From: Clusia tigrina
Lineage: Eukaryota > Arthropoda > Insecta > Diptera > Clusiidae
Length of the DNA stretch: 64,000 nt
NCBI GenBank assembly: GCA_920105625.2
Contig: OV050033.1
Coordinates: 7,978,001 to 8,042,000 of the forward strand
Reading direction: 5' to 3'
Shown here: in pieces, positions 36,901 through 46,634 of the stretch
How positions within the stretch are numbered: position 1 is the stretch's first letter
Layout: each line of letters starts with the position of its first letter
Position numbers and translations under genes: made by a program
The notes under the pieces: generated by a model
What the model was told of the DNA's origin: nothing
Database searches by the model: none
What the model saw: the letters and a program-made list of their open reading frames with translations, nothing else

Positions 36901-39900
36901 CAAATTAAGCAGTAAATCCAATACATAAAGAAAGACTAGTTAATATTTAGATCTTAAAATATTGGGTTGTAGGTTCAAATCCTGCCGCGGGCTTGGTCTC
37001 AAAAATGCTTCTTTCTAAAGAGTATTTTGCTTTTCGAGTCTCTAGTACTCAGGTCTCAGATCTCAGTAGCTAGTACTCATTCTCCAACCCCTTGCAGTCA
37101 TACTTAATTATGTTATAAGATATTATAATAAATAAATAAATAGTCTTACAATATTTAATAAAATTCGAAAAGAAATATTTGTTACTTGAGGTAACAAAGG
37201 CTTCAGAAATGCTGAATGAAGCGTACACACATTTTTATAAATGTAGATAAATTATGTAAATACGGTGTGGTTTTTTTCTGTGTGTAAATTTCTTGATCTA
37301 AAAATAAACTCACAAAAACAACAACAATGGAACACTGACAAATACTACAACAACACCGAGCCATATACCATATACCGAGCTAACCACACAATAACAACAA
37401 CAATAAATTATTTAGCCATCCATTCTCACACGAGAGCAGAGCACAGATTAGACGCATTTAAGCTTAACATCTCGTTTTACAACGCCAACAACAAAAGCAA
37501 CCATAGTAACCCCCTACAATAAGTGCATAGAAAAGTTGATGTACAAGTAGGTGGGTGTGCACAAGCTCTCTTGCACTTAACTCGTATACGTGTTTGCATG
37601 TACACACACACACACCCACACACACATACTAACTATGGATTTAGATATACGCGGCCAACCGTATATACTACGCAGTTTCTAAATTTTGTTGTGTGCGTTC
37701 TTTTCGTATTTGTTTTTGTTGTGTTTTTATTTATTTATGTACATTAAATCTTTTGGTTTGTTGCTTGTATTCCGCTTCACATGCAGTGGCCCAGTGAGTG
37801 GTAAAATGTGACAACTGCGTTTGTCTTATAAATTGGTGGGTTTTCTCTCTGCTCCCTCCTGCTAACCTCAACACAATAGCCACCACGATACGGGGAACCG
37901 TGCAAATCTTATCGCAATTTAGTTGAGCTCTTTTTTGCCACATTTTTTGTTTGTTTTTTCGTACAGATAATGAGAGAGAAGAGCGGTGCAGAGTCTGAAC
38001 TTTTTTTTGTTATCATACAAATAAAAACATTTGGAAGGAGATTGAAGCAGCAGCCAAAGCGGTTTTCTACGTAAATATTGTCAAGTTTAAAGTTCAAGCA
38101 CGCAAATGTGCTGGAAACTGTTTTGCCATTGTTGTTGTTGCTTTTGGTGGATTTAAAAAATTTGTATGATGTTGTTGTTGTGGCTTTTGGTGGATTTGCT
38201 TAAATGGTCGGTGTTGTTGTTGTTGTTGTGGCTCTCTTGGGATCTCTCTGGTGTTCTTCGCTGGTGTTTCAATTTTGTAAATTGTATTAAGACTTCGGCG
38301 GATAGTTCTCTCCTCTCCGCTCTGGCCAAGCGTGACGGTGTGTGGAATTTTATTTGTTTTTTTGTGTTAACACGCAATGCACTCATGTCTTCGTTTTAAT
38401 TACTAATAATTTTAATGAAATGAATACACTTTATTTTTAGCATTTAACAAGTTTAATTTTACTTGAACTATTCATGTTTCAGTACAGATACAATTAAAAG
38501 TATGTACGAGTATGTATGTAAGTATGTAAGTATTTAAGTGAACTCCCCCCTGAGTGCTCTCATCAGCTCTGGGTAGGCTGGAATTTGGGAATTTAGCTGC
38601 GTAGTACTTTGTTCTGTTGTACTGCGACTACTTTCAAGGACATTCATTCATTATTGAAGTTTTCAAGGGCATTCTGTGTGGTGTGTCGGTCTGGGCAGAC
38701 CAACTGACGGGACCATAAACACAACCGCTTCGACTCGGGGGACATGTTTGTTTACTTTTTAAGGCTTGTTTACAACGTTCCTGTTTACGAATATTATATT
38801 TAAGGGTAGTTCGGAGTGCAGCTGTTTGCATTCAAGTAAGTCTCATGATGAGTTCATCCTAAACTACGTTTTAAATGTTTATGCTTGCCTTGCAGGCGAC
38901 GTTTAGATGTGTTTCTGGTCGGGATTTATACTACCTGGTCGCCATTTAAACTATCCTGTCACTATGACTGCAGACACTTTTTTAATTCACACTCACTCAA
39001 CTTATTTTGGGGACTTTTCAAGATGTTTTTGATAATTTCTGGTATTGGATATGTGTAAAACCAAGACAAGATCAGAGGTCAGTGTCATGTTTATGAGATT
39101 TAGATTTATTAGATTAGAGTGTTATACACCGCGGCCTGTAAAATTTATTGTGACGCCTCTATTTATGAGATTTACTCAATCATTTTATGGGTTTTACGAC
39201 AAAGGATAAAAGCCATCTTAACTTGTTGGTAGGAAACAAATTAAACAATTGAGAATATAGACCAAACAGCAATTCTACTAGTGTAATACCGATCTAACTT
39301 AAAGAACATAGGAATAACGAAGACGGGTTTAAGAGTGGCACATTTTGTGTTGAGTTTGAAGGAGGCCAAAAAGGCTAACAACTTTCTCTACAACATTATG
39401 ACTAGTGATGAAAGTGTTGTTTGCAATATAATCGAAAAACCAAGCTCCAAAGTGCCGAGTGCAAGGCACCACAAGAAATCCAAAAATTCTCGTGTCGAGG
39501 AGTCAAGAGTGCGGACAAAGTTGATTTGCTTTTATGATTCCAAGGGCATTAACCATAAAGACTTCTTTCCATCGAACCAAACCGATAATGCACAATTCTG
39601 TTTTGGGGTTTCGAAGCGTTTGAAGCATCGTTTTCGGCCGGAATATAAAAGATAAAGTTAAGTTAAGTAACATAATCTCAACATAACTAAGTTTCTGTAG
39701 AAATTACATAATTCATCCAAATAATCCTTTAATGGCTTAAGTCAGATTCCCCGAAGAAGATTGCTACTCTAACATAGATATATCTGCCAGTAAGTCACTT
39801 GAACTGGCGCCTAATTTTATATCTTTCTGTTATTTATTTATTTGATAATTACGATTTTCTTTCTTTCAAAAATAAAAACAAAATCAGCTGAAGTGGGTTT

Positions 39901-41437
39901 GTTCTGATTCATTATAATAGACGATGAGGATATCTATTTCCTACAGCAGATTACTTAAGCCCTAAACACTCATGACTTTTGACTTTCATCAATCAGCTGT
40001 TACGACAACACATATGAAGCTCAGTGTTTGTATGTAAGCATTGCTTTACATAAAGTGAGCTGATTAGTTTGTTTAAGAAATCAAAGTCATGAGAGCCCTC
40101 TCAACGAAAACAAAAGTTCAAGTTAAAAGTCATAACTGTTTAGGGCTTTAATGTTACTCTACATAACTTTATTACACTGCAAGCATAATCCACCTCTTAT
40201 AACTGAAGTGAGGTGTAATACAAATATGTAGAGATGCCACTTGTCACATGAGAAATGTATGCAAGTTATTATAATGTAAGTGAGGTGAGATTTGTCATAT
40301 GAGAAGTGTGTGCAGGTTGTTATAATGTAAGTGAGGGGAAGTAGACTTTGTACTTAGCTTATGGACAATGCTGTTTTTTCTACTTACATTAGAATTCTAT
40401 AGTAACTACTTATTATTAGAGATTCTCTAAATTTCCTACTTACATTTCAATTCTAAAGTAGGTTAACTCACAACTCACTCAGATCCTGTGTCCATTGCGA
40501 GATCACCGCGTAACACTCTACCTCTACTTTTAATCGTGAGACTTATATGACTCCTCCTAAGGTAGTATATTCCTCTAGGAATCACTATTTACATATTATT
40601 TCTAACAACCATTTAACCACGCTCATATCTTATTATTTTCGGAAACCATTTATTCTGTGTTCACATAAAAATACCATTTATATTACAGAATCTTCATTAG
40701 CTTATCTCTGACTATTTTGAAGTAATCTAAATTAAGTTAGGTTTTTGAGGCAGTCAGTCTACACACCAATCACTCAGACCCTATGGGTCCATTGCGACAC
40801 CACCGCGTAACACTGCACCTTTACTTTTAATCGTGAAACCAGTTCGAAGCCCTAATAAAGCTCAGGATTTGTTTGATCTTCGTGCCGGACAGTTCCGCAA
40901 GAGAACTAAAAGCGTATTTGCCTAAAGAGCTCACTCTGCTTCTAGCTAGAGCCGGGCACCTACAGAAGTGATGTTCCACAGTCTCCTCCTTTTCATCCCC
41001 ACAGCTTCTGCAGTATTCATGAGAGAGTACTCCTAGCCTAAGAATTCTAAAGTAACTGCAATGCAGAGATTCTGTAAATATCCAAACTATAACAACAATA
41101 TGTGAAATTATATCCGTTCCACTAATCTAAACAAGGATCTTTATTTCAATATTTATATGAGTGGGTTGATCTCGACACCCCTTCACTAATCAATGCCAAT
41201 TTTATGAACAGTAAATTAAGTTACTAAAACGTGCTCTCTTCATTAAATCAATTAAAACTACAAAAAACCGAGTGCTAAACTATGCTAATTGCGGGTGTAA
41301 TAAAATCTTAGAGCTAAGTAAATGGTTAATTAAGAATTCATCCGCCTTCTCCGCCATTTCTTTACTTCTATATTCTAGTTGAAGACTTACCCGCCAGCGA
41401 CCAAATGAATCAAAGTGTCACGTTGATTCTGGGACAT
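18673..41437 (-). CDS. Rim2: Rim2, mitochondrial pyrimidine-nucleotide carrier (SLC25A33/36 family)
   Basis: Seven exons join in frame to 363 residues: 41391-41437, 24467-24689, 24228-24298, 24032-24163, 21960-22233, 21662-21879 and 18673-18799 (TAG at 18673). All introns are GT-AG and codon phases agree at every junction. The protein has the three mitochondrial-carrier repeats with signatures PLEVVKTRL (from residue 28), PIWFVKTRL and PHEVARTRL. '[15 protein letters not shown]', '[17 protein letters not shown]' and the C-terminal '[17 protein letters not shown]' are typical of Rim2/SLC25A36, which exchanges pyrimidine (deoxy)nucleotides across the inner mitochondrial membrane and is needed for mtDNA maintenance. 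A serine/proline-rich insert (about residues 40-90, with '[19 protein letters not shown]') between the first helices is characteristic of the insect protein. Intron 1 is 16.7 kb and full of repeats; intron 6 is 2.9 kb. The match to Drosophila Rim2 is from memory of the family. Confidence 0.95.
18800..21661 (-). other. Rim2 intron 6
   Basis: A 2.86-kb intron. It contains an inverted repeat 'CAGAAACATATATTATAATATTTGTTTCTG' type (19061-19090) followed by 'AACAGCGAAGTAACAG' repeats (19140-19290), and a duplicated 'GATTTCAAGCAGG' / 'TGTGTGGAAGAAG' phrase at 20820-20890 and 21000-21035. No gene is supported. Confidence 0.6.
22925..23215. repeat. Degenerate tandem repeat, about 60-75-bp unit
   Basis: 'AGTACTCAAAATGCTTCCCT' + 'CTCTACAATTGTCTCTTATA' + 'TACTTAGG' recurs about five times with indels in Rim2 intron 4. 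Confidence 0.7.
23540..23675. repeat. 34-bp tandem repeat, four copies
   Basis: The unit starts 'GGGTTATCCTTCGTTTCAGT' and continues 'CCATTTCCGACAAT'. Three copies are nearly identical; the last changes TCCT to TACT. The low divergence implies recent expansion. Confidence 0.9.
23684..23910 (-). mobile_element. 5'-truncated LINE 3' end (family A)
   Basis: On the minus strand it encodes the end of the pol C-terminus and the 3' UTR seen in the longer copy at 61080-62730 ('GACAGAAGATCTATAGATGA', 'GGGGCATCACAATAGATC'), ending in a (TCTA)n tail (TAGATAGATAGATA on plus). The truncated 5' side is typical of target-primed reverse transcription. Confidence 0.85.
27467..27655 (+). mobile_element. LINE pol C-terminal fragment (family A)
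   Basis: It encodes '[20 protein letters not shown]', the cysteine/histidine knuckle after RNase H, then 'RYEQDPST' and a stop, followed by a shortened 3' UTR ('ATCTATAGATGAG'). It is broken at both ends. Confidence 0.8.
27733..28275. repeat. Tandem repeat with embedded (GA)n
   Basis: The phrase 'GAAACTAGGTTTAAG' + 'TACTCCAGGTCA' followed by a GAGAGA tract and 'AGGGATAGAACGAAAA' occurs four times (27737, 27859, 28129, 28224). The purine tract of the second copy is expanded to about 150 bases (27896-28050). The GA ORF is an artefact. Confidence 0.8.
28340..28600. repeat. Tandem duplication of about 130-150 bp
   Basis: Two copies share 'CTTGACTCTTAT...TTCTCC', 'TTTGTTTAAT' and 'AGGACCTTCATGTTCAC' / 'AGGACCTTTATGCTCAC'. 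It is moderately diverged and non-coding. Confidence 0.5.
30300..31525. repeat. 111-bp satellite, about 11 copies
   Basis: The marker 'CCAGTGATTTGAACTATC' (or TCAGTGATTTG) recurs at about 30314, 30415, 30529, 30641, 30743, 30859, 30968, 31080, 31127, 31238, 31350 and 31463, with spacing of 101-116 bases. Each unit also carries 'GAACTAATTTTCGTA', 'CATAATTAATTATTACTCCC' and 'GATTCCCAGTG'. One 47-base step (31080 to 31127) is an internal partial duplication. Confidence 0.93.
32250..32880 (+). mobile_element. LINE pol C-terminal fragment (family B), broken
   Basis: It includes an RNase H-like '[10 protein letters not shown]' (32305-32340) and, after frame breaks, '[15 protein letters not shown]' and '[20 protein letters not shown]' (32660-32800), the C-x2-C...H-x-C region at the end of LINE pol proteins. 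The cysteine region and spacing differ from family A, so this is another element. Confidence 0.75.
34312..34400 (+). repeat. 'GTACAATGGGC...GGAGACC' family copy
   Basis: 'AGTACAATGGGCACTAGTGC' followed by 'TTGGAGACCTTCTTCTTCGG'. It matches the copies near 1460, 1611 and 62815. Confidence 0.55.
34443..34825 (-). mobile_element. 5'-truncated LINE 3' end (family A)
   Basis: The minus strand encodes '[19 protein letters not shown]', then 'RYEQDPPNL' and the family A 3' UTR, ending in a degenerate (TCTA)n tail. The 5' part reaches the 'TTAAGAATCACAGGCATTTT' segment also present at about 62360 in the long copy. Confidence 0.85.
35811..35932. mobile_element. Hairpin MITE, about 120 bp
   Basis: The left arm 'TTAAACGGTCAATCATTTGA' (35811-35830) and right arm 'TCAAATGATTGACCGTCTAA' (35913-35932) are inverted repeats, and pairing continues inward ('ATCATGTA...GATTAGTGAAAAATGTGAA' with 'TTCACATTAG...TTTTCACTAAT...TACATGAT'). 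It has no coding capacity. A partial relative sits at 10169. Confidence 0.75.
36935..37090 (+). repeat. tRNA-like (B-box) SINE fragment
   Basis: 'GTAGGTTCAAATCCTGC' has a perfect B-box and a T-stem with five pairs (including G-T). The A-box side is degenerate. The 3' body has 'TCTAGTACTCAGG' and 'TAGCTAGTACTCATT' repeats. Confidence 0.4.
39108..39172 (-). mobile_element. LINE family A 3' UTR scrap
   Basis: 'GTGTTATACACCGCGGCCTG' and 'TTGTGACGCCTCTATTTATG' match the terminal 3' UTR of the family A copies; the tail is 'TTTAGATTTATTAGATTAGA'. Confidence 0.75.
39320..39657 (+). pseudogene. mariner-type transposase remnant
   Basis: The ORF contains '[12 protein letters not shown]', corresponding to the first catalytic Asp block (TGDESW type) of mariner transposases, and '[20 protein letters not shown]' plus '[16 protein letters not shown]', the segment that follows. 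The second and third catalytic Asp blocks are absent, so it covers only the middle of a normal transposase. No terminal inverted repeats were found. It is a dead fragment inside Rim2 intron 1. Confidence 0.8.
40465..40545 (-). mobile_element. LINE family C 3' scrap
   Basis: 'GTCCATTGCGAGATCACCGC' + 'GTAACACTCTACCTCTACTT' matches the fragment at 40765-40850, the C-terminal end of a LINE pol gene in reverse. Confidence 0.6.
40765..41045 (-). mobile_element. LINE pol C-terminal fragment (family C)
   Basis: On the minus strand it encodes '[20 protein letters not shown]' followed by '[16 protein letters not shown]', a C-x2-C...H-x3-C finger typical of the end of Jockey/I-group LINE pol proteins, and then a '[11 protein letters not shown]' type terminus. 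It is clearly different from families A and B. Confidence 0.8.
41391..41437 (-). CDS. Rim2: Rim2 first coding exon (15 codons)
   Basis: The minus strand reads ATG...[15 protein letters not shown] plus GG, then donor GTAAGT. The split glycine codon is completed by the A at 24689 and continues [14 protein letters not shown]. The peptide matches the N-terminus expected for Rim2 ('LIHLxAGG', the start of carrier helix 1). It is too short for ordinary ORF calling. The 5' UTR and promoter must lie above 41437. Confidence 0.9.
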
Positions 41438-42560
41438 AATCACAGGAACCAGCAGCTGCAGCGGTTATACAAAATCCGAATGTGTCCGTAACAACAACAA
41501 CACCAACAACAACAACAGCTCTTGCAATTGTAATAAAATATATGGAAATAGATTGTTGTTGGTGCAAACACGGCACCGAACTCAGTTTCCAAGCTGCATT
41601 CAGGAACTCTGGCGACCGGCACAGGAAATTTGCAATTACTTTGAGAACTTGTGAAATAGCGCTCGTCGAATTTCGACCGTCAACGGAAGACGGGTAGAAA
41701 GAGTATGCGAAAAACTGAAGTCTAGGCGGTCCAAATGGTGACCATACGAACGTACACAAATCACTTGGAATCCGTGATATGGAACAAGAACAATAACGCT
41801 ACCAAAAGTTGTGGGCTGGTCATTAATCACACGCGCCAGGCCATCGGAGCGCACATAGCTGGGCCCCTCGCGTTAACGACGGCTGCGGCTGAGGCGGCGG
41901 CGTATGCGGCCACGTTAAATAATTGACACGAAAATCACGAAAATTGTGTGAAGAAAAACGGTGGCTTGGCACACTGCAAGTGCAAGTATTGAACTTATTT
42001 ATGAATTTTTTTCCGTCAATAATTTTGTTGGCATTTGCACACGGGAAAGCAACCAAATTAACGAGAAATGAAAATTCTCAACACTCAATTATGTAATTTT
42101 CTTCACATTCAACACGTTTTCCAATCAAAAAAACAAAGAAAACATTATTTTTCTCGATTTTGTTTAGTTTTTTTGCTGTCACCAAACACTAATTTGAAAT
42201 TTAAAAATAATATTAAAGAAGTGCTCTTGTAAATTCTGTTTTTCTCTCGCTTTCTGTTTCAAGTGTTTTTCCTCTTCGAGTTGCGGACGACCACTCGCAG
42301 CGGATTCTCAAAGCGCAAGCAATTTGACACTAGCGCTCAGCTGTTGCGAATTCACCATCACCACCGTCAACGATGTTCACCTCGGCTGATAATCAACGCT
42401 GATGGAAGGGAGCTTTTCTCCAAAATGTTGCTTCGCATGGCTGAAGCTCAGCACTGGAAGTGGCCGTTTAAATCAAATACGATATATTATATTATATATA
42501 TACATATAAATATTATACAATATTTGGTTTAAATTGTATAGAAGAAAATACCATGAGAGT
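41438..42560 (-). other. Rim2 5' flank / presumed 5' UTR and promoter region
   Basis: Upstream of the Rim2 ATG. It has CAACAA-type tracts at 41490-41520 and moderately GC-rich sequence at 41820-41910. No start site or core promoter could be fixed by eye, and no other gene is seen. Confidence 0.4.
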
Positions 42561-42619
42561 TGATGTCCCTGGCAGCCGGTGCTCTCGCCCTTATTGTAAA
42601 ATAATAATAAAACTATTGT

Positions 42620-42626
42620 TTTTCAA

Positions 42627-42711
<85 letters not shown>

Positions 42712-42716
42712 TTAAA
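42620..42716. repeat. (TAA)n microsatellite
   Basis: About 30 ATA/TAA triplets with one 'CATAA' interruption near 42665. Confidence 0.95.
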
Positions 42717-44415
42717 AATAATTACCTTGAGTTTTAGTTGAATATAATTGTTTAATTTGCCCCACATTAATTTAGAATTAAATTGGTTTAGGAAGCTTTC
42801 AATTATTACCCAGGTTTGACCTAGCTGCCTGGATTACCAAGGTTTGACCTAGCTGCCTGAATCGGTATTGTAGTATCCTCTCGGGTGAGCTCATCCGCTT
42901 TGCAGTTTGGCACGCTTTTATGTCAAAACAGTCCTTTGACGTGTACCGGAGCCGGGGAAAATCTTTTCCTATCGGCTTACCATTTTTTTTTGTCGGCTGA
43001 ATTTTTTTTAATTGGCTGGATTTTTTATTGACTTACTTGTATCAGTTAATTTCGTTATTGGCAGCTGATCACTAAAACAAAAAACCAAAAAAAAAAAAAA
43101 ATAAATTAATTGACGTAAAAATCGATCGAGAAGAAGAGTGATTTTCCTTGCGACCGCCTAATAAGTGCGCCCTAGTTCTCAGTGAGTGCTTGACACACCT
43201 CAAGATCGCACTCTTTCTGTTTATGATTTATTTCACCACTTTTATTCATGAAACTCGGAAATATTAATTATTTTCATTTATTTAATTATTTTAGTCAAAG
43301 TTTATTACACCATGAAACTCCCATAAATTACAGGGTGTCATTGTTATAAAGCAATTATAATAAATTATAATACAGAGTGCCCCAACATAAATATACCTTC
43401 ATTTGGCTGAAGGTCCTTCGAGCGGTACGATAGCCCAAGGGTGAGTGCGTAAGTCTCTACCTGGGGTTGAGCTCGGTTCAAATCCTCTCCCGGGGGCAAG
43501 ACGAAGGCCTATAGTTGCCAGTGCTTGCTTTTTGCTGTTGTTTTTTTTTTAATTGAGAATATATTTCATTTAATATTAAAACGATATTTTTTTATTTAAA
43601 ATAGTTTTTGTATTATTTTTTGTCATCATTCATTGGCTGAGTAGCAGATGCGTCTTTTTAATACACAAACCCCGCTACTCTATTAAGAGTATGATATACT
43701 CACACCGATGTCCTGAGGCCGACTGGCTCCAAGTGACTCAAAAATATGTGTTTCAGATCGGAGTATATTCTAGACGTGTTCTTGGGACGGCGGTGCTCCT
43801 TTGACGAGTGTGTTTGCATCTGACTCGTATATTTTGTGCTGTTAATGAGAGGTAGTTTTAGGTTGTGTGTCTGATATTTATAGTGGACCCATGCTTCCAA
43901 TAATAACGAACTTTGCTATAGTAAATTCAGCGTTGCCATCTTGATCCTGAATGAAAGCAATAAAGTTGCTCTCATTTGAAGGTGATATAGATGCGGCATA
44001 AATGTTTGGAATGATTGGGTTTGGGTCACTGAATTTCTGTTTTGAAAATATTTGATTCTCGCCCATGGTTGAATTCTTGTTATTTAGCAAAAAAAGTTAT
44101 TATTATTATTATTATTATTACTAGAAAAACAATAACTTAATTATTATTTTACATTGTAAGGGAAGCTCTAGCTGCCAGGGCCTTCAGCTCCAAAAAAAGT
44201 TAATTTGGAAAGATTGTATTGAAAATTCTTATAGGAAGAGGAACGGCAAATTCTGTATTACTGAATAATATAAAATAAAATTTTATTTCCTTGAAATAAT
44301 TGATGAGTATTTTAAAAATATCTGTTTTGATTGCCTTTACTCGTAATTTTCATTAACAATTTTTGTTTACAATAAACTTCAAAATCAGAGCTATCCTATA
44401 GTAATATGTGGCAAA
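42716..44415. other. Intergenic DNA, no gene seen
   Basis: It contains a 31-bp duplication 'AGGTTTGACCTAGCTGCCTG' (42811-42862), poly(A) at 43081, a tRNA-like element near 43424 and an (ATT)n run near 44100. Nothing here looks like conserved coding sequence. Confidence 0.5.
43424..43505 (+). repeat. tRNA-like Pol III element (SINE head)
   Basis: The A-box 'TAGCCCAAGGG' and B-box 'GGTTCAAATCC' are correctly ordered, about 44 bases apart. The T-stem pairs poorly and no acceptor stem closes, so it is not an intact tRNA. Confidence 0.45.
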
Positions 44416-44418
44416 ACA

Positions 44419-44478
44419 TGACTATGGCTCAAGGTGAATTTACTTACAAGTAAGTAAATTCACCTTGACTATGGCTCA
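44419..44478. repeat. Perfect 18-bp palindrome inside 13-bp direct repeats
   Basis: 'CAAGGTGAATTTACTTAC' (44430-44447), a two-base spacer AA, then its exact reverse complement (44450-44467). 'TGACTATGGCTCA' flanks it directly on both sides (44419-44431, 44466-44478). Confidence 0.9.
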
Positions 44479-44625
44479 TAAAGGCAGAATATTCTGATTA
44501 TACTCACCATTTCCATTACTCACCAATATTAAATCCATTCAAGACACAAACCTTTCGTGCTTCTAACAGAGCACAAAACTGTTGCTGTGCAGTTGACATT
44601 TAACAGCTTCAGTAGACTAAGTTCA

Positions 44626-44667
44626 GAAACATATATTATAATGATATAATTAATATATGTTTCTGCT
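44626..44667. repeat. Inverted repeat 'CAGAAACATATATTA'
   Basis: 'CAGAAACATATATTATAAT' faces 'ATTAATATATGTTTCTG'. The same word forms an inverted repeat at 19061-19090 in Rim2 intron 6, which suggests a dispersed palindromic element. Confidence 0.6.
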
Positions 44668-44775
44668 AAGTTGACAGTCACCAGTGGCAGAAATTAATTT
44701 TAAATTTTTAAAAGGAGACTATAGAAGGGGAGATAGTACAGCTCCTTGGGGACAGCCTTTCATTGCTTTATCATC

Positions 44776-44892
44776 TACTTTTTTTTCCTTCGCTCTTTTT
44801 TCGTTCGTTCTTTTTTCGTTCGCTCTTTTTTCGTTCGTTCATTTTTCGTTCGCTCTTTTTTCGTTGACTCTTTTTTCGTTCGTTCTTTTTTG
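44776..44892. repeat. 14-bp minisatellite 'TTTTTTCGTTCGCTC'-type
   Basis: About eight units 'TCTTTTTTCGTTCG' with C/T variation. ORFs across it ('FVRSFFVRSF') are artefacts. Confidence 0.9.
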
Positions 44893-46634
44893 TTAGCCCT
44901 CATTTCGCTCAACAATTCATTCAATAATTCAATTGTGAAACCGCCACTGGTACTTACCTTATCCTGTATCCTTATAACTCAATGCAATAGTACAAATTTG
45001 ATTTTCATTTATGTTTTTACATTTATTTATTTGTAATATCTCAAAATCATAGCTTCATTCGCTTAATAATATCACCAATTTCATTATAAATTCAACTGAG
45101 TACAAGTATTAAAAAAAGATAATTTTTAAAATTATCCATAAATGACGTTGACTTTTTGGAATAATCAAAATATATCTAAAAGGATTACAGTGAAGTGGGC
45201 AACCAAATGAAACAATATGGCAAATTGGAATTAGGACGATCTTTAAATGTGGGTCTTATGGGAATAAGTGCGACTATTTTTGGTTCTACTCTAATTGTAG
45301 GTCTTTGATTTCTGTTTCCTTTTTAATATCATGAATACATTCACATTTATGTAATATTATTTACGATATATTTAGACGCAAAGCAAGTTGATCGACTTAT
45401 TTCTTTACTTGAAATCCTTTACTATCTTTCCTATATTTTTGTGTTTTGTTTTTAGTTTAATTTACTTATTTTTTATTTTCTATGCCACTGAAGTTTAAAA
45501 GTTTTATATTTTTATTCGGACTTCTTTGAGTGTTTCTATGAATTGTTTTAATTTTGCTATTAAATATTTGCTATTTTATTATACTCTTAATTGTATTTAG
45601 AAAAATTAAGTTTATAAAATAATAAAATTAACATTAATTTAAAAGTAAATAAAAATTAATTGGTAGAATATATATTTTTATATTAGAACAACTGACACTC
45701 TCGCCTAATCTAGTCTCAGAGATTAATTAGATACCTGACACTCGCCTGCCTGTGGGCACAGTTGAAAACTTCGGTGCTCTCTGTGAAAGTGCTCTCATCA
45801 AAAACATGCTATCAAGTTGGAGCTTTCGCGGTGTTTAACACTTTTATCGCCTATCCATCTTCAAGCTTCAATACTGTGTCCATAAAAGGCACTCTTGGAT
45901 CCTTTTGATGTGTGTCGAGAAGGAATTCTTGAATGCAGTGGCGCAGCGGTGAGTCAGATATCTAGTTATACTCTGCTATCCAGCTTCTAAGTGCTTGCTT
46001 ATTCCGAGCTTACTCGATTGTTCGTTGCATTTCGGACTATCCCTAAACTCCCGTATGAAACCACTCCCCTTTCTTGCCATCCTCCTCGCCAACATCTTAT
46101 CCATATAGACTAAACCTAAACAAACGCATTTCTTTTTGTAAATTATACCAAAAGTAAATGTGCCAATTGCATAAATTAATTAATTAAAGCTTAAACGATT
46201 TGCTGCCGGAGCTTCCGCAGGACCCTACCAAAGTCCCGTCATACGACGCGGACATGCGTGTGTGTGAGTGTATATAGTAAAACATTTCGTAAATGCCAAA
46301 TGTAATGCTCCAATTCTTTAAATTCTTCTACAAACTTCAATTTGATACTAACTGCATTCTTAAATAATTAAAAACTTTATTCATTATTTTTTCATCATTC
46401 TTGATTTTGAATTCTTTTTCGTTTTGGTTTTTCTCTTCTGCCTCTTTCTTCTCATCTTTACGCATTGAAATGTATTCCCTAAAATTTTATTAATATGCTT
46501 TTTCTTTGGTTTGGTTTCTTGTTTTTCTTTTTCTTTTTCTTTTCCTTTTTGTAAATGTATTTTTAAAACACTTTTGAAGTTTTAATATTTAATAAAACAA
46601 TTTTTACGCATTTCGAAGTCTTAAGTTTAAATTT
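44893..46634. other. AT-rich intergenic DNA
   Basis: No coding or RNA gene recognised. Some moderately GC-rich sequence lies at 45700-46060, without a conserved frame. Confidence 0.5.

Larger units (their letters stand above)
24690..41390 (-). other. Rim2 intron 1 (16.7 kb, repeat-rich)
   Basis: This spans from the donor after GCTGGCGG at 41391 to the acceptor TTGCAG at 24690. It carries CAACAA-rich tracts (26840-27000, 37310-37400), (TACA/TATG)n near 26005-26033, purine repeats, a 111-bp satellite, LINE fragments, a mariner remnant and a MITE. I found no convincing host gene nested inside. Stretches not listed separately hold only AT-rich DNA. Confidence 0.8.

Noticed and set aside
43424..43505. 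Possible tRNA gene
   Set aside because: A- and B-boxes are present, but the acceptor and T stems do not pair; better explained as a SINE head.
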